From: DATGIQ01 sp035295665
GTDB lineage: Bacteria; Planctomycetota; Planctomycetia; Gemmatales; Gemmataceae
Direction: 5' to 3'
Assembly (NCBI GenBank): GCA_035295665.1
Contig: DATGIQ010000519.1
Coordinates: forward strand, 1-7,329
Length of the DNA: 7,329 bases
A program made the translations under genes and the position numbers. The notes under the pieces are model-generated. The model saw nothing but the letters and a program-made list of their open reading frames with translations. It was not told the origin of the DNA and did not search any database. Positions 1-5,029 of the stretch are shown in pieces. Every line of letters begins with the position of its first letter. Position 1 is the first letter of the stretch.

Positions 1-2
1 CC

Positions 3-1472
3 AACATCAAGGGCTTGCCGGAGTGGGGCACCGTGAGCTGCATCGACGCCTCGCCGTTCGACGCCGGCACCGCTTATGTGGTCGTGGACGCGCATCGGCT
101 CGATGATTTGCATCCCTACCTGGTCAAGACGAGCGACTACGGTAAAACCTGGACGAGCCTGGCGGAGAAATTGCCGGTGGACATTTATCTTCACGCCGTC
201 CGGGAAGATCCCAAACGCAAGGGCCTGTTGTACGTCGGCACCGAGCGCGGCGTGGCCTTTTCCATCGATGACGGCGCCACCTGGCAGCAGCTTAAACTCA
301 ATCTGCCGACGGTGGCCGTTCACGATCTGATCGTGAAAAACAACGACCTGGTGGTGGGCACGCATGGCCGATCGATCTGGATCCTGGATGATGTGACGCC
401 GCTCCGTGAGCTGTCGCCGCAGATTGCCGGGGCCGATTCGCACTTCTTTCCGGTCCAGCCTGCCATTCGTTATCGGTCCCATCCTGCTTTCCACGCCAAG
501 GAAATTGGCCAAAACCCCCCTGCGGGCGCGATCCTCAACTATTACCTGAAAGCCAAGACCAAGGACCCGATCACCATCGAAATCCTGGATACCCAGGGAA
601 AGCTCATCACGACCTTGAAGAGCAAGCCGAAGAAGGAACCGCCGGCGAACGGCCCGCAACGGCTTCAGGTGGAACAGAAACCGAAGCTGGGCCCGAAAGA
701 AGCAGAGGAAGAGGAGGTTGCAGAGGACGACCCCGACGCTCCGTTTGAGAAGGTGAAGAAGACAGTTTTGACGACGGAGATCGGTGTCAACCGCGTAGCG
801 TGGGATTTGCACTACAAGGGAGCGGAGAAGATCAAGGGAGCCAAGGTGGACGCCGGGTTGGTGGACCAGGGGCCGCTCGTCAATCCAGGAACCTACACGC
901 TGAAGTTGACGGTCGATGGCAAAACGTTGACCACCACGGCCGTGGTTCAGGCCGATCCGCGCACACACATTTCCCCGACGGATTTGGAGGAGCAGCTCAA
1001 ATTCGCATTGGCAATCCGGGACGATCTGAATCGGCTCGTGCAGATGGTGAACCAGATCCGCTCCATCCGCAAGCAACTCATTGCTCGCGATGACTTGCTC
1101 CAAGGCAATTCCAAACGAGACACGCTCATCCAAGCGGGGCAAGAATTGATCGGCAAGCTGGACGCCTTGGAAGAGAAGCTGCACAACCCCAAGGCGGAAG
1201 TGACCTATGACATCCTCGCCCAGCGCGGCGGGGCCAAGCTCTATTCGCAATTCGCATTTTTGTTCGAATCGGTGAAGGATAGCGACGGCCTTCCCACGCA
1301 GGGGATGCGCGAAGTCTATGCCGAACAGGCGCAGGCGCTGAAGCAATATGGGAGTGAGCTCAACGCTCTGATTTCCGGCGACCTGGCCAAGCTCAATGAG
1401 ACGGCCAAGAACCTGGACATCCCAAACATCATCGTGTCCGCACCAGCGACAAGTTCCGAAAAAGGGGGCTGA
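3..1472 (+). CDS. C-terminal part of a VPS10/sortilin-like BNR-repeat protein (5' end outside window)
   Basis: The frame is open from base 3 and has no start of its own, so the gene begins upstream. The visible 489 residues start in a beta-propeller: two Asp-box/BNR motifs are seen (TSDYGKTW near residue 45 and SIDDGATW near 90), followed by a GTHGRSIWILDD segment typical of the last blade in bacterial sortilin/WD40-YVTN-BNR proteins. After it come a Lys/Glu/Pro-rich linker (about residues 205-255), an Ig/FnIII-like strand block (VNPGTYTLKLTVDGK, about 295-315) and a helical tail rich in Leu, Gln and Lys. No membrane anchor is visible at the C-terminus. Such proteins are normally about 1000 residues, exported, and often annotated as glycosyl hydrolases on the BNR repeat alone. 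No catalytic residues can be assigned here, so I call only the fold. The stop is TGA at 1470-1472. Confidence 0.85.
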   Translation, partial: NIKGLPEWGTVSCIDASPFDAGTAYVVVDAHRLDDLHPYLVKTSDYGKTWTSLAEKLPVDIYLHAVREDPKRKGLLYVGTERGVAFSIDDGATWQQLKLNLPTVAVHDLIVKNNDLVVGTHGRSIWILDDVTPLRELSPQIAGADSHFFPVQPAIRYRSHPAFHAKEIGQNPPAGAILNYYLKAKTKDPITIEILDTQGKLITTLKSKPKKEPPANGPQRLQVEQKPKLGPKEAEEEEVAEDDPDAPFEKVKKTVLTTEIGVNRVAWDLHYKGAEKIKGAKVDAGLVDQGPLVNPGTYTLKLTVDGKTLTTTAVVQADPRTHISPTDLEEQLKFALAIRDDLNRLVQMVNQIRSIRKQLIARDDLLQGNSKRDTLIQAGQELIGKLDALEEKLHNPKAEVTYDILAQRGGAKLYSQFAFLFESVKDSDGLPTQGMREVYAEQAQALKQYGSELNALISGDLAKLNETAKNLDIPNIIVSAPATSSEKGG

Positions 1473-1514
1473 CGCGCCCGGGCCGAAAAATCTTTCGAAA
1501 AACGTTCCAGCCTC

Positions 1515-1543
1515 TAGACAGGTCTGCCGGACCGTGTTACGAT
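1515..1543 (+). promoter_or_regulatory. Candidate sigma70-type promoter for the 1635 secreted-protein gene
   Basis: TAGACA (1515-1520, five of six matches to TTGACA) is separated by exactly 17 bp from TACGAT (1538-1543, four of six matches to TATAAT). It lies in the gap between the BNR gene and the next start and would begin transcription near 1550. The resulting leader of about 85 nt contains a small hairpin, GCCCC-AAAGC-GGGGC (1559-1573), with no following T-run. This is a consensus match by eye and is untested. Confidence 0.5.
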
Positions 1544-1634
1544 CGGTAGCCACTTAGAGCCCCAAAGCGGGGCGCTGTGTTTCGTCAGTGGACTCTCCCC
1601 ATTGCTTATTTCCCGTGTGGAAGGAGTCAAAAGT

Positions 1635-2537
1635 ATGGCGTTGCGTCGAATGTCTGTCTTGGTGCTCGCGTTTGCGGCTTTATTCTGGGCGGGAAGCTCG
1701 GCTTCCGCGCAGACGGTTACATCGTTGTTCTTCGATAACTTCGAAAGTTACAACCTCGGGGATCTCGATAAGAACGATATATTTCCAACCGGTACCAACC
1801 TGGCTCCAAATGGCATGGGCAATCCCTGGTTTGGTCCTGAGAGCGGAGATGCCAATGGCCTGGTAATCAACGCAGAAACTGGCCCGGAAGGCGTGATCAT
1901 GCCGTTCAGCGGTGTTCAGATGCTCCGGGGCCAGCCCGTTGCTGGCCGGGACCTCGACCAGAATTGGTACAACCTCGCCTATCGGCTCAATAACGGCGCG
2001 CCGTTCATGGAGAACATCATTCTCGATTGGCAGTTCTATGATCCTTTCGACCCGAATGATCCGAACGTCAATCCCACCGATTTCCGGGACTACATCGCGT
2101 TGGGCTTCTACGACACGGCTCCTCCTACCACGGATGCCCCTGACAATTACAATCTCAACGTCGGCTTCCAACAAATCCAGCGGATCTCCCTGGGCGCGGG
2201 TCCGAACATCACGGCCGTTGGCTTTGATCCGACCGTTTATCAAGCCCGCATTGTGGGTGCCGACGACTCTGACTTGGCAAGCGGATGGTTCAATTCGCAG
2301 ACGCCGCGGTCGCTCGGCTGGCATCATGGCATGATTGTCATCGGGCCCATGCATGATCCCGCGAACGGGGATTTCACCAATGACGTGACTTTCTACATCG
2401 ATGACCTGACGACGCCGACGGTGGGGCCGCACACCTCCGTTTCGAATTTCGGCTACAACGTCATCGAGATTAACACCAAGTTCGGGGCACAGACGGGATA
2501 CTTCGACGATATCAATTTCAGTGTCGTCACGCCGTGA
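1635..2537 (+). CDS. Secreted beta-rich hypothetical protein (300 aa)
   Basis: The start is ATG at 1635, preceded by GGAAGGAG (1619-1626) at a spacing of 8 nt. The frame extends further upstream to a TTG at 1602, but only the 1635 start gives a classic signal peptide: MALRR, a hydrophobic core, then ASA-Q, with predicted cleavage after residue 25. The mature protein begins FFDNFESYNLGDLD and ends YFDDINFSVV, the boundary pattern I associate with concanavalin/LamG-like jelly-roll domains in exported planctomycete proteins. It is acidic, rich in Asn, Asp and Gly, and has only three Cys-free stretches of low complexity (for example DPFDPNDPNVNP near residue 145). I see no catalytic motif and no PEP-CTERM-type sorting tail. 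It has its own upstream promoter candidate and a strong hairpin just downstream, so it is probably monocistronic. Carbohydrate binding is only a guess from the fold. Confidence 0.8.
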   Translation: MALRRMSVLVLAFAALFWAGSSASAQTVTSLFFDNFESYNLGDLDKNDIFPTGTNLAPNGMGNPWFGPESGDANGLVINAETGPEGVIMPFSGVQMLRGQPVAGRDLDQNWYNLAYRLNNGAPFMENIILDWQFYDPFDPNDPNVNPTDFRDYIALGFYDTAPPTTDAPDNYNLNVGFQQIQRISLGAGPNITAVGFDPTVYQARIVGADDSDLASGWFNSQTPRSLGWHHGMIVIGPMHDPANGDFTNDVTFYIDDLTTPTVGPHTSVSNFGYNVIEINTKFGAQTGYFDDINFSVVTP

Positions 2538-2553
2538 CGCGCAACCGTGCGCT

Positions 2554-2596
2554 GCAAACAGGCCCCCCGAGGCGGTGCCTCGGGGGGCCTGTTTGC
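2554..2596 (+). terminator. Perfect 20-bp hairpin after the secreted-protein gene
   Basis: The arms 2554-2573 and 2577-2596 are exact reverse complements (GCAAACAGG... against ...CCTGTTTGC) around a 3-nt GGT loop. With one T bulge the stem extends by a further GCGC/GCGC. It begins 16 nt after the stop at 2537, where an intrinsic terminator would sit. No T-tract follows on the + strand, so it is either a U-less terminator or an mRNA-stabilising 3' hairpin. The symmetry means it could act in both directions. Confidence 0.7.
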
Positions 2597-2618
2597 GCGC
2601 GGGCTGCTGCGTCCGATT

Positions 2619-2652
2619 TTGTAAATTGTGCTCGAAAGCTTGTAAATTGTGC
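2619..2652. repeat. Two 13-bp direct repeats with a 21-bp period
   Basis: TTGTAAATTGTGC occurs exactly at 2619-2631 and again at 2640-2652. The start-to-start distance is 21 bp, close to two turns of the DNA helix, which would place both copies on the same face. The AT-rich repeat stands out from its GC-rich surroundings. It lies between the hairpin of the upstream gene and the gene at 2916, so a tandem protein-binding site is possible; a chance local duplication is the alternative. Confidence 0.6.
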
Positions 2653-2748
2653 ATCTCACCTGGCTGCTGGAACTTGCCCTTTCCCCGACCTGAGCCTTCT
2701 GTTATGTTCCCGCTCGTCTGCCTGAGAGCAGCGTAGCCGTTCTGCTGG

Positions 2749-2796
2749 TTTAGCAGCGGTCCGCCCAACCGCGTGGTTCTGCGAACCGTTGCTAAA
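2749..2796. repeat. 48-nt imperfect palindrome (possible structured RNA or operator)
   Basis: TTTAGCAGCGGT (2749-2760) pairs with ACCGTTGCTAAA (2785-2796) over 12 bp; the only non-Watson-Crick pair is one G-U. The enclosed 24 nt can form a second short stem, AACC-GCGT-GGTT (2767-2778). It lies 120 bp upstream of the start at 2916. It could be a leader RNA structure, a terminator without a T-run, or a DNA operator. The pairing is seen directly; its role is unknown. Confidence 0.5.
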
Positions 2797-2915
2797 GAGC
2801 AAACCCATCTCCCTGCTGGCCACGCAATTAGGCGGTCACCGTTAGAGCCAAGCAGATTGTACCCGGCACGCCGATTTCCCGCCGAGCCTGGGTGCTGTCA
2901 TGGAGGAAATGTCCC

Positions 2916-3005
2916 ATGCGCAAGGAAGCGCTCTCGTTTCTGCTGCCGTCGTGCAGTGCAATCCTTTTGCTCGTAGCCGTCCCCGTGCCCACAGGTGCTG
3001 GCTGA
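2916..3005 (+). pseudogene. Signal-peptide exporting segment cut off by an in-frame TGA
   Basis: ATG at 2916 has GGAGG (2902-2906) nine bases upstream. It encodes MRKEALSFLLPSC, then a hydrophobic core (AILLLVAVPVP) and TGAG, which is a typical Sec signal peptide of about 28 residues. Codon 30 is TGA (3003-3005). Reading on in the same frame, without any shift, gives GPVGSCPPMIGG and the whole proline-rich protein down to 3557. The natural unit is therefore 2916-3557, about 213 codons, interrupted by one stop codon at the signal-peptide/mature junction. A nonsense mutation (for example from TGG or CGA) or a base-call error is the simplest explanation. Confidence 0.65.
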
Positions 3006-3011
3006 GGCCCG

Positions 3012-3557
3012 GTGGGGAGTTGTCCCCCGATGATCGGCGGTGCGCCGATCCTGCCTCCGGCCTTTGGCTCGCCCTTTCCCGCGGTGCCATCCGCAGTGCC
3101 CAACTTTGGGTCGCCATTGCGGACGCAACCCTCCACGGGTTACGGGATGCCGGCGCCTCAGCCGCCGGCTCGTCCTCCACTGGCGCAGCAGCAAGCACCG
3201 GCTCCCCGTGTCATCCGTGGCCAACGGCCCGATGAGCCGGTCCCTGTCGCTCCTCCGCCACGGGCTATCCGGCAACCGGTCCTTCACATGCCTTCCCCGG
3301 AAGAACTCGGCGTGTCCGGCAACAATCGCTCCGAGATTCCTGCCGTCGACTGGATGGCAGTTCATAACCAGCTCGACCGTCTCGGTGCCACGTGCTTCCA
3401 CTTGGAACGAATGTCCGAAGGCCGCTGCCGCGTTACCTGCCTGCTCCCCACCCAGCAGCGGGACCGTAGCCATCGCATCGAAGCCGAAGCCGCCACCGAA
3501 GCGGACGCGGTCCGTCTCGTCCTCGCCAGAGCACAGGAGTGGGCCACCCAGCGATAG
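3012..3557 (+). CDS. Proline-rich protein with a conserved-looking C-terminal domain, downstream part of the interrupted secreted-protein gene
   Basis: This is the open part after the in-frame TGA. GTG at 3012 and ATG at 3030 are possible starts, but neither has a good ribosome-binding site, which supports the view that translation was meant to begin at 2916. Residues 1-105 (from the GTG) are low-complexity Pro/Ala/Gly/Gln (LPPAFGSPFP, PAPQPPARPP), a probable extended linker. Residues 108-178 form a compact domain, from IPAVDWMAVHNQLDRLGATCFHLE through RVTCLLP to HRIEAEAATEADAVRLVLARAQEW, with an alpha-beta-beta-alpha feel. I recognise similar C-termini only as uncharacterised planctomycete proteins, so I assign no function. 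Without the signal peptide the product would stay in the cytoplasm and is probably non-functional, unless read-through occurs. Confidence 0.7.
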   Translation: MGSCPPMIGGAPILPPAFGSPFPAVPSAVPNFGSPLRTQPSTGYGMPAPQPPARPPLAQQQAPAPRVIRGQRPDEPVPVAPPPRAIRQPVLHMPSPEELGVSGNNRSEIPAVDWMAVHNQLDRLGATCFHLERMSEGRCRVTCLLPTQQRDRSHRIEAEAATEADAVRLVLARAQEWATQR

Positions 3558-3765
3558 CGGATCGAAAACCCGGCCGGGAGTTCGCGCGACCGCCAACTTC
3601 TATCCTCCGTGTGCATTCCTCCGCCCTTGGTTGAAAAAAATATGCTAAATATCTCTACAGAGTGCGGAAAGTTGCCTTTCCACGATTTCTTATTCTGGCG
3701 AATGGAAGACTGCGGTCCGACAGGCGCAACGGTGCTTGTCGAGGGCTTGCTAGGGGAAGTGTGTC

Positions 3766-4347
3766 ATGACCATGACCGACCTGCAAACGGTGGCGAATGC
3801 GGTGGTTCGCCGGGCGGAACGGCAGGGCTTCGTGCTGCCCAGTGAAATTCGCGCGGAACTGGCACATTTGAGCATGCCCCAAAAGCAATGGAAAGAAGTC
3901 GTTGCCCTTTCACGCCCGGTCCTGCGCTTTCGTCAGGGTCGCTATTATTATCAGGCCGTGGTCAGTCCCCGCATGCGTGAGGAAAAGCGTCACCAACGAG
4001 CCATCCATCTCACGGTCCGCCAGTTGATCCGCGAATACAAGAAAACACATGCCCTGGGCGACCGTCGCCAGCAGGGACGCGCCGACTTCATCCAGCCGGT
4101 CAAGGTCCGCATCGAGAATCAGCGCGAGCTGGCGGTCCTGAGCCGCGATCTCTCCGAGACCGGGATTCGGTTGATTGGCACCCAGAGCCTTCTCGGACAG
4201 AAAGTGGAAGTGGTGATTCCCCGCTCCAACGCGGGAGAGCCGTACTGCATCCGCACCCGCATTCTCTGGACGTGTTCCGTCGGCGATGGCTTGTACGAAA
4301 ACGGCGGCACGTTTCTGGAGATGGTCGAAAATCGAGTGGAAAGTTAG
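3766..4347 (+). CDS. PilZ-domain protein (probable c-di-GMP receptor)
   Basis: The start is ATG at 3766, with AGGGGA (3752-3757) eight bases upstream; the second ATG at 3772 is a weaker choice. The protein has 193 residues. Residues 1-95 form a charged, mostly helical N-terminal region (VANAVVRRAERQGFVLPSEIRAEL, then RQGRYYYQAVV). Residues 97-187 are a PilZ domain with both ligand motifs: RxxxR at R101-R105 (RQQGR) and DxSxxG at D128-G133 (DLSETG), followed by the beta-strand pattern QKVEVVIPR, CIRTRILWTC and GGTFLEM. In characterised PilZ proteins these residues bind cyclic di-GMP, so this is a likely cytoplasmic c-di-GMP effector; its partner or output is unknown. It is flanked by unrelated genes, with a 208-bp gap upstream containing an AT-rich block (3628-3656) but no clean promoter. 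Confidence 0.85.
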   Translation: MTMTDLQTVANAVVRRAERQGFVLPSEIRAELAHLSMPQKQWKEVVALSRPVLRFRQGRYYYQAVVSPRMREEKRHQRAIHLTVRQLIREYKKTHALGDRRQQGRADFIQPVKVRIENQRELAVLSRDLSETGIRLIGTQSLLGQKVEVVIPRSNAGEPYCIRTRILWTCSVGDGLYENGGTFLEMVENRVES

Positions 4348-4483
4348 CGGCGGCGTGCGGAGCCCTTCGCTTTGGCATGTTCACCTTGGCCACAACCCTG
4401 TTTGCAAGGCGGGGAAAGTCGGCAGGCGAAAAACACCCACGGATAACGGAGAGCGGTCGCCGCACTCCGGGTTCCTTGCCAGA

Positions 4484-4512
4484 CTGACCCCCAGACCGTC
4501 CCGTGTTATACT
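4484..4512 (+). promoter_or_regulatory. Candidate promoter in a convergent intergenic region
   Basis: CTGACC (4484-4489, four of six matches to TTGACA) lies 17 bp before TATACT (4507-4512, five of six matches to TATAAT). The bases before the -10 (CCGTGT) match those of the 1515 promoter. No + strand gene with a good start follows before the mobile element. A transcript from here would run antisense into the minus-strand PilZ remnant, so it may be a small-RNA promoter, a leftover, or chance. Confidence 0.3.
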
Positions 4513-4614
4513 CTGGCGCATCGGAACCACCCAATTGGCTCGGCTGGTCCCCCGGCGGCGCGCATCCTGGGCGGAATGTGTTGAGGGACTTTTCAGAAGA
4601 GGGAATGGTGTGGC

Positions 4615-4905
4615 TCACTCCAGGCCCAGAACCTCTTCTTCCCTGAGAGGATGGGAAAAGACACAGCCGAGACTCCAGGCGCCGTGGCTTTGCAAGGAGA
4701 CTCGACCGACCGGCCCCCACAGGCTGACCATGACGGATTCGGCGGAAACCTGCACATCGATGGTCAGGAGCGTGCCCCTTTCGAAGCGCGGCTTCAACCG
4801 AGGGACGATAGAGCCGGCCGAAATACTACAAACTGCGCCAGCCCATTTCGGGCCGCGCGCGGCGGGCGGTAGCTGCCAGACACCGGGGCGATGGCAGGCC
4901 CCCAA
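4615..4905 (-). CDS. PilZ-like domain protein, degenerate and probably 5'-truncated
   Basis: The minus-strand frame reads KWAGAVCSISAGSI, then RFERGTLLTIDVQV, then VGRVSLQSHGAWSLGCVFSHPLREEEVLGLE and stop. This is the pattern of small planctomycete PilZ proteins (W-A-V-ISAGGI, RFEPGTLL, WxLGCxFxxPLxEEE). The DxSxxG motif is degraded to SISAGS (residues 27-32 from the TTG at 4905), and no RxxxR precedes it. The only in-frame start is that TTG, 96 residues from the end; an in-frame stop lies at 4918-4920. A different frame has ATG at 4922 reading MSQRAIGGLPSPRC, so a frameshift could also explain the missing N-terminus. The left tip of the mobile element is only a few bases further on. I read it as the remnant of a second PilZ gene that has lost its first third and promoter. 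The coding call rests on this residue pattern. Confidence 0.6.
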   Translation of the reverse strand: MGACHRPGVWQLPPAARGPKWAGAVCSISAGSIVPRLKPRFERGTLLTIDVQVSAESVMVSLWGPVGRVSLQSHGAWSLGCVFSHPLREEEVLGLE

Positions 4906-4945
4906 TAGCGCGTTGACTCATTGATTTTGTTACCCAAGGCGTATC

Positions 4946-5026
4946 GTTGCCTCAAGAAGGATGTTACCAAGCCTTCGGAGGCACCCGTCGTTGCCTCAGA
5001 AGGATGTTACCCACTTCTGGAGGCAC
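4946..5026 (+). repeat. Two tandem copies of a hairpin-forming left-end repeat
   Basis: Copy 1 (4946-4984) and copy 2 (4990-5026) share GTTGCCTCA, GAAGGATGTTACC and GGAGGCAC. Within each copy the arms are complementary: GTTGCCTC pairs with GAGGCAC, and GAAGG/CCTTC in copy 1 or GAAG/CTTC in copy 2 extends the stem, leaving GATGTTACC-like loops. An additional TGTTACC heptamer lies at 4928-4934. The heptamers fall at 4928, 4945, 4962, 4989 and 5005. They are likely transposase-binding sites, and copy 2 also overlaps the transposase ribosome-binding site. Confidence 0.7.
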
Positions 5027-5029
5027 ACG

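Larger units (their letters stand above)
2597..2915. other. Gene-free stretch of about 320 bp
   Basis: No frame here has a credible start, ribosome-binding site and coding character. It contains two structures listed separately (a 13-bp direct repeat at 2619-2652 and an imperfect palindrome at 2749-2796) and the ribosome-binding site GGAGG at 2902-2906 for the gene starting at 2916. I found no tRNA and no convincing -35/-10 pair; TATGTT at 2703-2708 has no matching -35 at 16-18 bp. Confidence 0.6.

Noticed and set aside
2674..2708. Promoter TTGCCC ... TATGTT upstream of the 2916 gene
   Set aside because: The spacing is 23 bp, too long for a sigma70-type promoter, and no better -35 exists at 16-18 bp.
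1680..2768. Long minus-strand open frame of 362 codons
   Set aside because: It lies opposite the secreted-protein gene, crosses that gene's terminator hairpin, is Arg-rich without domain patterns, and has no ribosome-binding site; it is a GC-driven shadow.
3003..3050. Selenocysteine at the TGA of the secreted-protein gene
   Set aside because: The residue would sit at the signal-peptide cleavage region, where selenocysteine has no sense, and the hairpin lies in GC-rich sequence; a nonsense change is simpler. Kept only as a low-interest note.
2898..3648. Overlapping frames on both strands over the proline-rich gene
   Set aside because: The frame with signal peptide, ribosome-binding site and a coherent C-terminal domain is 2916-3557; the others are Arg/Ser/Pro-rich shadows.
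4286..4924. 212-codon + strand open frame between the PilZ gene and the element
   Set aside because: It overlaps the end of the PilZ gene, has no ribosome-binding site or recognisable fold, and lies opposite the PilZ-like minus-strand frame, which has clear family patterns.
4946..5026. CRISPR array
   Set aside because: There are only two repeat units, no regular spacers, and the repeat matches the inverted right end of the element.
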